Source of the DNA: Clostridium cuniculi
GTDB lineage: Bacteria > Bacillota > Clostridia > Clostridiales > Clostridiaceae
Direction: 5' to 3'
Assembly (NCBI RefSeq): GCF_004353185.1
Contig: NZ_SMUS01000013.1
Span: forward strand, 1 to 64,000
DNA: 64,000 nt
The position numbers were made by a program, and so were the translations under genes. Below the pieces are notes generated by a model. That model ran no database searches and had not been told where the DNA came from. It saw nothing but the letters and a program-made list of their open reading frames with translations. Shown in pieces: positions 40,860 through 48,423 of the stretch (position 1 is its first letter; the number at the start of each line of letters is the position of its first letter).

Positions 40860-40936
40860 GGCTCAGTAGCTCAGTTGGTTAGAGTGCCGGCCTGTCACGC
40901 CGGAGGTCGAGGGTTCGAGCCCCTTCTGAGTCGCCA
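40860..40936 (+). tRNA. tRNA-Asp (GTC), copy 1
   Basis: Acceptor GGCTCAG / CTGAGTC, anticodon stem CCGGC / GCCGG, loop CTGTCAC giving anticodon GTC, encoded CCA. Five bases separate it from tRNA-Val. Confidence 0.96.
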
Positions 40937-40971
40937 CTTTTAAAATTATATAATTAAAATATAATGGATAC

Positions 40972-41046
40972 GCTTCATTGGCTCAATGGCAGAGCAGCTG
41001 ACTTGTAATCAGCAGGTTGTTGGTTCGACTCCGACATGAAGCTCCA
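40972..41046 (+). tRNA. tRNA-Thr (TGT), type 1
   Basis: Acceptor GCTTCAT / ATGAAGC, anticodon stem GCTGA / TCAGC, loop CTTGTAA giving anticodon TGT, T-stem GTTGG / CCGAC, encoded CCA. It differs from the second Thr gene in the acceptor and T stems. Confidence 0.95.
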
Positions 41047-41049
41047 CTA

Positions 41050-41124
41050 GGCCCCTTGGTCAAGCGGTCAAGACACCACCCTTTCACGGTGGTAACAGGG
41101 GTTCGATTCCCCTAGGGGTCACCA
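41050..41124 (+). tRNA. tRNA-Glu (TTC), copy 2
   Basis: Identical in sequence to copy 1, with anticodon TTC and encoded CCA. It begins three bases after tRNA-Thr type 1. Confidence 0.96.
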
Positions 41125-41132
41125 TTAAATTT

Positions 41133-41208
41133 GGAAGCATAGCTCAGCTGGGAGAGCATCTGCCTTACAAGCAGAGGGTCACAGGTTCGATCCCTGTTGT
41201 TTCCACCA
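41133..41208 (+). tRNA. tRNA-Val (TAC), copy 2
   Basis: Identical to copy 1, with anticodon TAC and encoded CCA. The spacer to tRNA-Glu is eight bases, the same as in unit 3. Confidence 0.96.
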
Positions 41209-41214
41209 TTATAC

Positions 41215-41291
41215 GGCTCAGTAGCTCAGTTGGTTAGAGTGCCGGCCTGTCACGCCGGAGGTCGAGGGTTCGAGCCCCTTCTGAGTCGCCA
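41215..41291 (+). tRNA. tRNA-Asp (GTC), copy 2
   Basis: Identical to copy 1, with anticodon GTC and encoded CCA. A 58-base spacer separates it from unit 3. Confidence 0.96.
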
Positions 41292-41349
41292 ATTTTTTAA
41301 AGTGTGATGTATAACAAAAGAATAATACAGTATGATGAACAAAAGCCTA

Positions 41350-41424
41350 GGCCCCTTGGTCAAGCGGTCAAGACACCACCCTTTCACGGTGGTAACAGGG
41401 GTTCGATTCCCCTAGGGGTCACCA
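41350..41424 (+). tRNA. tRNA-Glu (TTC), copy 3
   Basis: Identical to copies 1 and 2, with anticodon TTC and encoded CCA. The preceding bases CCTA are shared with unit 1. Confidence 0.96.
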
Positions 41425-41432
41425 TTAAATTT

Positions 41433-41508
41433 GGAAGCATAGCTCAGCTGGGAGAGCATCTGCCTTACAAGCAGAGGGTCACAGGTTCGATCCCTGTTGT
41501 TTCCACCA
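41433..41508 (+). tRNA. tRNA-Val (TAC), copy 3
   Basis: Identical to copies 1 and 2, with anticodon TAC and encoded CCA. Confidence 0.96.
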
Positions 41509-41514
41509 TCATAC

Positions 41515-41591
41515 GGCTCAGTAGCTCAGTTGGTTAGAGTGCCGGCCTGTCACGCCGGAGGTCGAGGGTTCGAGCCCCTTCTGAGTCGCCA
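41515..41591 (+). tRNA. tRNA-Asp (GTC), copy 3
   Basis: Identical to copies 1 and 2, with anticodon GTC and encoded CCA. Units 2 and 3 differ by only one base over 242 bases, in the Val-Asp spacer. Confidence 0.96.
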
Positions 41592-41600
41592 CTTTACTTT

Positions 41601-41676
41601 GCTTTCTTGGCTCAATTGGCAGAGCAGCTGACTTGTAATCAGCAGGTTGTGGGTTCGAGTCCCACAGAAAGCTCCA
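41601..41676 (+). tRNA. tRNA-Thr (TGT), type 2
   Basis: Acceptor GCTTTCT / AGAAAGC, anticodon stem GCTGA / TCAGC, loop CTTGTAA giving anticodon TGT, T-stem GTGGG / CCCAC, encoded CCA. It shares the anticodon arm with type 1 but has different outer stems. Confidence 0.95.
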
Positions 41677-41703
41677 AAAACTCCACAAAAGTGGAGTTTT
41701 TTT
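41677..41703 (+). terminator. Terminator of the tRNA cluster
   Basis: The stem AAAACTCCAC / GTGGAGTTTT with an AAAA loop is followed by T residues, directly after the last tRNA. Confidence 0.93.
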
Positions 41704-41726
41704 GTTTTATAAAAATATGTAATATA

Positions 41727-41755
41727 AAAAAGTCGGTGTAAACCGACTTTTTTTA
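41727..41755. terminator. Bidirectional terminator between tRNA cluster and helicase-loader operon
   Basis: The stem AAAGTCGGT / ACCGACTTT with A and T runs on both sides lies between converging transcription units and likely serves the minus-strand operon. Confidence 0.88.
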
Positions 41756-41764
41756 TAAAATTAT

Positions 41765-42745
41765 TTATCTTTGTCTTTTTAGGTTAAGTTGTATTCTAAT
41801 ATCTTCAGCGAAAAATTTAAATAATTTAAAATCACCAATTATTCTTGAAGAGATTCTTTCACTATATCTTTTTGAGATAAGTGGTAATGTAAGATTAGTA
41901 GAGATAAGCATTTTTTTATTTTTTAATATCTTTTTATTTATTAATGTAAATAATTCAGATGATGAAAAGTCTGTTATTTGCTCTGAACCTAAATCATCTA
42001 TTATTAATAAATCACAGTTAATAAGTAAATTTTCTAAATCAGTATCATTATTAAATTTTATATCTCTTAGTGCTCTTAAAAGATCATCTGCGGTTTTATA
42101 AACAACTAAAAAGCCTCTATCTAATAGTTCTTTTGCAATACACCAAGATAAAAATGTTTTCCCAGTTCCTGAGTTACCATAAAATAAAAGATTAGTATTA
42201 CTGTTTTTAAATGTAGGAAGGTATTCTCCAGTTATATATTCTAAGATATCTTCAATATTTTTCCTTGGAGTATATCTTTCATCATTTAATTTATGATTTG
42301 GATATAGGTTTATATTGAAGTTTTTAAAATTATTATTTTTAACAGCTTCCTCTAATTCAGAATCTTTATAATAAAGTTTAATTAACTTTGATTTAAAACA
42401 AGAACATTTTTCAATTCCTATAAATCCTGTATCTTTACATTTTGGACAATTATAATGTAAATTTAAGTATTCAGGACTATATCCATGAGATACTAACATT
42501 TCATATTTCTTTGCTCTTAGATCAGTAATTTCATCTTTAATATTATCTAACTCTTTAGGGTCAGTAATTCCTTTTAAAGCTGCCATAGATAAGTTTAAAC
42601 AAAGTTTTTGTATTGTAGTATCTATCTCTAAGATTTCTGGGTATTTACTTTTTATTTCTTCACGTCTTTGAGTCAGTTTACGGCTTTCTTCTGTACGAGT
42701 TTTTTCGTACATATCCATAAGCTCTGCTTGATATCCTTTAATCAT
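41765..42745 (-). CDS. DnaC/DnaI-like helicase loader ATPase
   Basis: A 326-residue AAA+ ATPase related to DnaC, DnaI and IstB. The N-terminal part is helical, then a zinc-binding-like segment (CPKCKDTGFIG...CSCF, about 120-140), then Walker A YGNSGTGKTFL and Walker B LLIIDDLGSE. Such proteins load the replicative helicase at the origin or at restart forks. It overlaps the upstream DnaD-domain gene by eight bases, so the two are translationally coupled and probably form the helicase-loading pair of this organism. Confidence 0.92.
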   Translation of the reverse strand: MIKGYQAELMDMYEKTRTEESRKLTQRREEIKSKYPEILEIDTTIQKLCLNLSMAALKGITDPKELDNIKDEITDLRAKKYEMLVSHGYSPEYLNLHYNCPKCKDTGFIGIEKCSCFKSKLIKLYYKDSELEEAVKNNNFKNFNINLYPNHKLNDERYTPRKNIEDILEYITGEYLPTFKNSNTNLLFYGNSGTGKTFLSWCIAKELLDRGFLVVYKTADDLLRALRDIKFNNDTDLENLLINCDLLIIDDLGSEQITDFSSSELFTLINKKILKNKKMLISTNLTLPLISKRYSERISSRIIGDFKLFKFFAEDIRIQLNLKRQR

Positions 42746-43733
42746 CTTTATCCCATCCTAACAATTTCTTTTCTAATGAGTCATAATCATATTCACGAGC
42801 TTCAAAGTTATTAAATTTAAGTGGATTAACTTCTTGTTTTTTAGAAGTAAAGTTTCGATTAGATTGGTTACTCTTATAACTAGCTTCCTTTTTCTCTATA
42901 TCCTCTATTGTTTTTAAATTACTTTTATTCCAACTAGATAAAATACCGTCTATATATTTAAAGTCAGATCTGTTTAAACGTTGAAAACAAATATTACAAG
43001 CTTTTTCTATTACTTCTAGAGGAAAAGCATAATCAATAATCCACTTTTCCAACATTTCTTCTTGTGGTTTCATTAAATCAGGATTTTTAATTCCTAAATA
43101 ATTTAATATATGTCGAATTTTAACCCATTTATCTTCAGTTTTCTTTATATAATTTTGTGCATCATCAATAGTTGTAATATTCATATTGTGCCAAGCAATA
43201 GCTACCTTTTCTATATACCTATAATCACTCTTTCCTTTTGAAACACAATATTCAAGTAAAATTAGTATTAGTTCAGAAGAAAAATTAAAATCTTCTTGCC
43301 AGCCTAAATAAGTTGTCATTTCCTTAGGGGATAGAGGTCTACCTAATAATCTTTCAATATCATTAAGCATATCCTTAGTAGATGTCTTATTTAATGCTTC
43401 TAATAAATTTACTTCTTTATTTTTGGGATTTGAGTCTTCTACTAAGTTTACAAACTCTATATTATAGTTCCCCATCTTATCTATTGGAATAAGTTTTAAT
43501 ACACCTTCATCATTCCAATAATTTAAGGCGTTTAATATATCAGATTCTAGTAAGTTTAGAGAGGATGCCAAAATTGAAGAACTTGCGCCCATCTCTCCAG
43601 AATTGTTATATTTAAGCATTAGTAAATAAACTTTAATAAATTCTCCACGAGCTTTTGGCATATATTTTTCAATAAATACATTGCTTACTGGAGTAAAGTT
43701 TAATGAATTATTTTTTAGCATAAAAGTGCTCAT
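42738..43733 (-). CDS. DnaD domain protein (DnaB/DnaD-type replication initiation)
   Basis: The 331-residue protein has an N-terminal winged-helix region and two DnaD-like C-terminal helical domains, with LGRPLSPKEMTTYLGWQEDFNFSSELI (about 130-155) and YLGIKNPDLMKPQEEMLEKWIIDYAFP (about 215-240), each followed by the YIEKVAIAWHNMNI or YIDGILSSWNKSNL motif. These motifs define the DnaD/DnaB primosome family of Firmicutes. Together with the overlapping ATPase gene it should act in origin melting and helicase loading. The start is assigned to the first ATG, with AAAGG upstream at a long spacing; a second in-frame ATG four codons later is an alternative. Confidence 0.9.
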   Translation of the reverse strand: MSTFMLKNNSLNFTPVSNVFIEKYMPKARGEFIKVYLLMLKYNNSGEMGASSSILASSLNLLESDILNALNYWNDEGVLKLIPIDKMGNYNIEFVNLVEDSNPKNKEVNLLEALNKTSTKDMLNDIERLLGRPLSPKEMTTYLGWQEDFNFSSELILILLEYCVSKGKSDYRYIEKVAIAWHNMNITTIDDAQNYIKKTEDKWVKIRHILNYLGIKNPDLMKPQEEMLEKWIIDYAFPLEVIEKACNICFQRLNRSDFKYIDGILSSWNKSNLKTIEDIEKKEASYKSNQSNRNFTSKKQEVNPLKFNNFEAREYDYDSLEKKLLGWDKDD

Positions 43734-43973
43734 ATTATATTTCGACCTTTCTTAAGTTAGATTCTAAATCTTTATTTAGTAAATCGAAGTTAATTAACGT
43801 AAACAACTTTAAGTATTAGAAAAGTTGTTTAATGCTATACATTTAAATTAATTATAGCAAACGCTTTCTGAACCCTCAACATAACAATTAAATAATAAAT
43901 ATGTATAATGTAGCTAAATTGGGGTAAATTAATTGATGTGCTTAAAAAATAGAAGTAGGAGGAAAATAAAAGA

Positions 43974-45140
43974 ATGGACGTGAATGGGCAGAATAACATA
44001 AGTATATGGTTGAAAGTATTAAAAAAAGTTTCAGTACTTATGATTATGACTTTAATTTTTATAGTACCTGATAATAACGTTTATGCAAAATTCAATACAA
44101 ATAGCTTAGAAGAAAATGAATTAGTTTTAATGGATAAAGCAAATAGTGAAAATAGCGTAGAAAATTTAATTTCAGATGAAAGCATTGATAATAAATTAAA
44201 TACAGCCGATGTATTTAGTAATAATATGAATAATGTTTTTACTATTGATTTAAAAGGCCATTCAATAAGGTTAGCAGATAAAACTGTTGGACTTACATCT
44301 TTAATTGAAGATAAGTACTTAATATTAGAAGAAATATGCAATTCATATGTAAATGAATTAGGAATTGATGTTAATAATATTACAGCAATACAAGTTATGG
44401 GAACAATTGATTCAGATATAGAAAAAAGTAGAATATCAAATTTAAATTTAAGTGGTGAGATAGCAAAAGAAGTATATGATGCTTATGTGATAAATGAAAA
44501 TTTATCAAGATTAGACTTTAAAATAGATTTAACGGAATCTGAAGTTATCGAACCAGAAATAGTAACAGAGGAATGTAGTGATTTGTATTCAGGGGAAACT
44601 GAGACTATTGAGGGGGTAAGGGGAATTAGCTTAGTTCATAAAGAAATAGTTTATGATGGATTAAATAAAAGTGATGAGAAAGTAGTAAGCAGGAAAATTA
44701 TTCAACCAGCTGTTAATACTGTAGTAAAAGTAGGTACTAAGAATCCGTATTATGCTGGCGTAGCATTTTTATCTAATCCAACTAAGGGTGGATATTTAAG
44801 TTCTTATTTCGGAGAGGTTAGGGCAAAATCAGTTCATAAGGGAATAGATATAGCTAAAAATCTAGGGGAAAGCGTAAATGCATCTTTAGATGGTAAGGTA
44901 ATTAAGGCTGGATATAATAATGGTGGATATGGTAATTTAATAGTAATAGAACACGAAAATAATATGAAAACCTATTATGCGCACTTAAATGAGATATATG
45001 TTAATGTTGGTGATATGGTAAAAAAAGATGATATTATAGGTGCTGTTGGAAGTACTGGAAATAGCACAGGACCACATTTACATTTTGAACTTAGAGTTGA
45101 TAACAAACCAGTAGATCCGGTTAAATATATACAACAATAA
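43974..45140 (+). CDS. Cell-wall M23 peptidase with G5 domain
   Basis: The 388-residue protein has an N-terminal membrane segment or signal peptide (about 15-35, ending near VYAKF), a low-complexity polar region, a G5 domain (about 195-260, with SGETETIEGVRGISLVHKE and VVKVGTK), and a C-terminal M23 metallopeptidase. The catalytic motifs are HKGIDIAK (first zinc ligands) and HLHFELR. It is likely secreted or membrane-anchored and cuts peptidoglycan cross-links, acting in wall remodelling or sporulation. It has a GGAGG ribosome site at somewhat long spacing. Confidence 0.93.
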   Translation: MDVNGQNNISIWLKVLKKVSVLMIMTLIFIVPDNNVYAKFNTNSLEENELVLMDKANSENSVENLISDESIDNKLNTADVFSNNMNNVFTIDLKGHSIRLADKTVGLTSLIEDKYLILEEICNSYVNELGIDVNNITAIQVMGTIDSDIEKSRISNLNLSGEIAKEVYDAYVINENLSRLDFKIDLTESEVIEPEIVTEECSDLYSGETETIEGVRGISLVHKEIVYDGLNKSDEKVVSRKIIQPAVNTVVKVGTKNPYYAGVAFLSNPTKGGYLSSYFGEVRAKSVHKGIDIAKNLGESVNASLDGKVIKAGYNNGGYGNLIVIEHENNMKTYYAHLNEIYVNVGDMVKKDDIIGAVGSTGNSTGPHLHFELRVDNKPVDPVKYIQQ

Positions 45141-45172
45141 AGGAAACACCGTTTATGGTGTTTCTTTTATTG
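45141..45172. terminator. Terminator between M23 and S8 peptidase genes
   Basis: The stem GAAACACC / GGTGTTTC is followed by TTTTATTGTTTT on the plus strand. Its position at the end of both converging genes suggests shared use. Confidence 0.85.
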
Positions 45173-46366
45173 TTTTAAAACTTTATTTATATCTATTTTA
45201 CCTTCACCTTGTTGATTTTTAGGAATATCTAATGGTATTGAGGCTACTTTTAATAATGATAAAATATCATCAAATGTAAAATTGGGATGTTCCTCAAATA
45301 ACAGAGCACATAGACCAGATACATATGCAGCAGATACAGATGTACCAGTAAAGCTTTTATATGAGGTATCTAACTTGGGTGCATGCATTTTAGTATTATT
45401 TTTATATGATATATAGGATGTATTAGAGTTTAATGATACTACATCAACACATGCAGCACAGAAATCAGGTTTTTTATCTTTTTTTATTGCACCACAAGAT
45501 GAATATAAGTAAGACTTTATTTCGGATGAAGTAGTATCTATACCTGAAACAGTAATGCAATTAGAGCTTAAAGCAATTCCTGTAATAGATCCATCTATAT
45601 TTTTGTTACTACCACTAGGAAGTATACAAACTATAGAGTGAAGTCGTGCTTTTTTAAAGAGAATATCAAATTGTGTAAAAATAAATTTATTATAATAAAG
45701 AGTCTCAAAAGGCAAACATATAACCTTAATGTTATACTTTTCACTAATGTTAATTAATTCTTCTAATGAAAATAAAACATCAGAAACATAACCTTTTCCT
45801 AATTTGTCAAATGCCTTGAAACAATGAATGGTAGCTTCTGGTGCAACTCCAGTATATATTTTATTTGAAGCTAGTCCATTACCTGCAATTATTCCACATG
45901 TACACGTTCCATGTCCATTATCATCATAAGGATAAGGGAGTTCATTAACTAAATCAACAAATGTACTTATTCTATTAATGGGATAAGTTAAATCTCCATG
46001 GGGATATACTCCAGAATCAACTACACCAACACCAATGCCACGACCGTATATAGAAAGTTTATTTGAAAGTCTAACTTTATTAGCTGCAGGAATACTCATA
46101 CCACATAATGAAAGGTATTGATCTAAACAAATATAGTTTACTTCTGGATACTCTAATAATAGCTCTATTGATTTAGCTTTTACTTGAGCACATATTATAT
46201 TACATGATTCAATTTTTCTTATAACTGTACCCCTATAGGAGTTTATTTTTTTTGAAATTGAATCCGGAAAATTTCTATATTTTATTAAAATTCTATATTC
46301 TTTAATACCACTAGATGCTAAAAGACTTTTAAGATTAGGATCTAGTTTTTTAGTTGAAGAAAACAT
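45167..46366 (-). CDS. S8-family serine peptidase (subtilase)
   Basis: The 399-residue protein has an N-terminal I9-like prodomain region (YRILIKYRNFP, 25-90), then the catalytic triad: Asp in GVGVVDSGVYPHGDL, His in DDNGHGTCTCGIIAGNG, and Ser in FTGTSVSAAYVSG. No signal peptide or membrane segment is seen, so it may act inside the cell or be exported by another route, for example in the spore. The oxyanion Asn loop is unusual (LPSGSNKN rather than the common AAGN). Its ribosome site lies inside a long hairpin. Confidence 0.92.
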   Translation of the reverse strand: MFSSTKKLDPNLKSLLASSGIKEYRILIKYRNFPDSISKKINSYRGTVIRKIESCNIICAQVKAKSIELLLEYPEVNYICLDQYLSLCGMSIPAANKVRLSNKLSIYGRGIGVGVVDSGVYPHGDLTYPINRISTFVDLVNELPYPYDDNGHGTCTCGIIAGNGLASNKIYTGVAPEATIHCFKAFDKLGKGYVSDVLFSLEELINISEKYNIKVICLPFETLYYNKFIFTQFDILFKKARLHSIVCILPSGSNKNIDGSITGIALSSNCITVSGIDTTSSEIKSYLYSSCGAIKKDKKPDFCAACVDVVSLNSNTSYISYKNNTKMHAPKLDTSYKSFTGTSVSAAYVSGLCALLFEEHPNFTFDDILSLLKVASIPLDIPKNQQGEGKIDINKVLKQ

Positions 46367-46420
46367 AAAAAACTCCTAAAATTATTCACATTACTATAAT
46401 ATATGAATTAGGAGTTTTTT
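46367..46420. promoter_or_regulatory. Inverted repeat enclosing the S8 peptidase ribosome site
   Basis: A perfect 13-base inverted repeat, AAAAAACTCCTAA (46367-46379) and TTAGGAGTTTTTT (46408-46420), lies between the YdcZ-like gene and the S8 gene. On the minus strand its 3' arm is the AGGAG ribosome site of the S8 gene, ending right at the ATG. The structure could be a terminator for the upstream gene and at the same time hide the ribosome site. Confidence 0.65.
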
Positions 46421-46436
46421 GTTAATATAATATAAA

Positions 46437-46868
46437 TTAAAACTTCCACTTAAAAAGTACTATTCCAGCTATCATTATTACTATTCCAAGTATTTCATGA
46501 AAGGAAAAAGGGACTTTTTCGGAACCAAATAAGCCAAAGGCATCAATTAAAGCAGCAGCAAGAAGTTGAGCAATTAGAATTGTACCTATTCCAACAGTTG
46601 TGCCTAATGATTTTATACTAAGAATAACAGTAAATGTTATTACTACACCTAGGGCTCCACCTAAAAGATAAAGTTTATTGGCAGATTTAATTTCTCTAAA
46701 ATTACCATTGCCAAAGAAAAATAAAATTATTAATGTCAAAACAAGTGCAGATCCTTGAACAATAGTATTAGTTTCCCAAGTTCCTATCTTATCACTAAGT
46801 TTAGTATTAAAGACACCTTGAACGCTCATGGCAATTCCAGATATTATAGCAATTATAAAACCAAACAA
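46437..46868 (-). CDS. DMT-family transporter (YdcZ/DUF606)
   Basis: A 143-residue membrane protein with four to five hydrophobic helices (MFGFIIAIISGIAMSVQG, the TIVQGSALVLTLIILFFFG helix, LLGGALGVVITFTVILSI, and a C-terminal EILGIVIMIAGIVLFKWKF). The DUF606/YdcZ family are half-length relatives of the drug/metabolite transporters and work as dimers. No substrate can be assigned. It may be co-transcribed with the S8 gene through the intervening hairpin. Confidence 0.9.
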   Translation of the reverse strand: MFGFIIAIISGIAMSVQGVFNTKLSDKIGTWETNTIVQGSALVLTLIILFFFGNGNFREIKSANKLYLLGGALGVVITFTVILSIKSLGTTVGIGTILIAQLLAAALIDAFGLFGSEKVPFSFHEILGIVIMIAGIVLFKWKF

Positions 46869-46927
46869 TTTTTATCACCTCAAATATAGTATTCCTAAAT
46901 TAAGGGTGATTTATTAAAAATGTGAAT

Positions 46928-46970
46928 AAAAAAAGCATTAGATGTTGTTATGAGTCATCTTAATGCTTTT
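46928..46970 (-). terminator. Terminator after the dUTPase-like gene
   Basis: The stem AAAAGCATTAGATG pairs with CATCTTAATGCTTTT across a 13-base loop, and the minus strand continues with a T-run. It ends the transcript of the dUTPase-like gene. Confidence 0.82.
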
Positions 46971-46975
46971 AATAA

Positions 46976-47428
46976 TTAATATATAAATGAGTTAAAAATT
47001 TCTTCTTCTGAATAACCTAAAGTAATACCTAAACTTAATGCATCTTCAAGGAGAGTGAAAAAGTGATCATTAGAAGGTGAGATTATTAAGTCGTTTATAT
47101 CAATATATAAGTTTAAAAATTGATCGCTTAAGCAGTAATCATTAGGTCTAAGCACTACTTCATAACTATCAATATAATGCTTATCAATACCTAGATTAAT
47201 TACATGTGCAAGAAAATCTGCATATTTAATAAATACAGTTTCTTTGTTTAAATTTAAGCCGTCGTCTATCCAGTATTTATAACACTTAGTTTCTTCTGCT
47301 AATGAGCTTAATTTAACTTGTAATTCAAGATGCTTTCTCGCCCAAAGCTTATATTGTGAGAGATTCTGATTAATTAAAACTTCATGTCTTTTTTCTTTTT
47401 GTAATTCCACAATTGGTAAAATATTCAT
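46976..47428 (-). CDS. Dimeric all-alpha dUTPase-like protein (dUTPase_2/MazG superfamily)
   Basis: The 150-residue protein matches the dUTPase_2 group of all-alpha NTP pyrophosphatases: MNILPIVELQKEKRHEVLINQ at the start, the metal-binding helix KLSSLAEETKCYKYW with Glu residues (about 40-55), and the second helix KYADFLAHVINLGI. It would hydrolyse dUTP or a related nucleotide to keep uracil out of DNA. The family contains both host and phage enzymes. The residues I can see are consistent with activity. Confidence 0.82.
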   Translation of the reverse strand: MNILPIVELQKEKRHEVLINQNLSQYKLWARKHLELQVKLSSLAEETKCYKYWIDDGLNLNKETVFIKYADFLAHVINLGIDKHYIDSYEVVLRPNDYCLSDQFLNLYIDINDLIISPSNDHFFTLLEDALSLGITLGYSEEEIFNSFIY

Positions 47429-47552
47429 AAGTGTCCTCCCCGTCTACTAGGATTAATATAATATATTTTACAGAAATAATTAAGCATTGAAAAGTGTAGT
47501 AAACGAATACAAAAAAATAAAGTTGAAAATTTATTATTACAAATTTCAACAT

Positions 47553-47590
47553 AAAAAAAGAGCAACTAGAAAAATAGTGCTCTTTTAATA
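47553..47590 (-). terminator. Terminator after the 2H phosphoesterase-like gene
   Basis: The stem AAAAGAGCA / TGCTCTTTT is followed on the minus strand by a T-run. A second small hairpin, GTTGAAAATTT / AAATTTCAAC, lies just beyond at 47522-47550. Confidence 0.82.
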
Positions 47591-47600
47591 TAAAAAATTA

Positions 47601-48128
47601 TTAAATTGTTTTTAATGGATATGTTTGAATTAATGTTTCTCTTCGATTATTGGATATTTTCCAAAGTTCTAATCTATTAACCTTTAAAGTTGAAATACTA
47701 GGTTTATATTCAATTTCTGTATCAAACTTTTTATTATCTCTATTAATATAGTTAATATTAGCTAGAGAAAGGTGAAGATCGGTATTATCATTTTTTACAT
47801 TAAAACCATGTAGTTTAAGATTATCGCCAATGAGACGATCTAATTTTTTGATATATCCAATTTTTTCGATTTTTAAGTTGAGAGTTTTATTTGAGTCGCA
47901 AAGAGTTATAGTTGATGACAGCTCTACTTTAAAGTTTTTATATGGTTTTAAAATTTTATCAATAACAGTATTAAGTTTATCTATATTAGGATTCTCTATT
48001 ACCTCTAAAGGAATATAAGGAATTGGAGAGTTTCTATTTGCTCTATATTTTTTAGATAAACTTCTTTGAATTGGGCTTAAATTTTTATAAGATACATCAT
48101 CAAATAATGCTACCAAATAATATTTCAT
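47601..48128 (-). CDS. 2H phosphoesterase (2'-5' RNA ligase-like) with a degenerate first motif
   Basis: The 175-residue protein has the two-lobed 2H pattern: MKYYLVALFDD at the start and the second motif LHLSLAN near residue 120, which provides the HxSx pair. The first expected motif (PHxTL) reads PYIPLEV near residue 36, so both the histidine and the threonine are replaced. Activity as a phosphoesterase is therefore doubtful and the protein may only bind RNA or nucleotides. It is a single gene with its own terminator. Confidence 0.72.
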   Translation of the reverse strand: MKYYLVALFDDVSYKNLSPIQRSLSKKYRANRNSPIPYIPLEVIENPNIDKLNTVIDKILKPYKNFKVELSSTITLCDSNKTLNLKIEKIGYIKKLDRLIGDNLKLHGFNVKNDNTDLHLSLANINYINRDNKKFDTEIEYKPSISTLKVNRLELWKISNNRRETLIQTYPLKTI

Positions 48129-48423
48129 GTTATAACCTCACAAGTTAAATTTTGTATAATACGTTTATATTAAATTATATCACACATAAGCTTAAATTGA
48201 CAATTTGTATATTTAAGCGATATCTTATGGGAAAGTTAAAAAATAAGGAGTTTTGGAAGAAAAAAACGCTATTAACTCATACATACTTTATGATATAATC
48301 AATAGTGTTGACCAAAAATTTGTAAGACAAAAAAGAAAATTTGACTTATAAAACAAAAATTGGATAATTTTTATGTTATAGGATAGATTAATATATATAT
48401 AAATTTGGATAAGGGTGAATAGG

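Noticed and set aside
40619-40882. Open reading frame of 87 codons across the first tRNA genes
   Set aside because: It translates through three tRNA genes with clear cloverleaves; the matching frame at 41304-41537 is the same artefact in the repeat.
40937-40971. TATAAT in the spacer before tRNA-Thr type 1, as an internal promoter
   Set aside because: There is no acceptable -35 hexamer at 16-18 bases upstream, and the array can be read from the strong promoter at its start.
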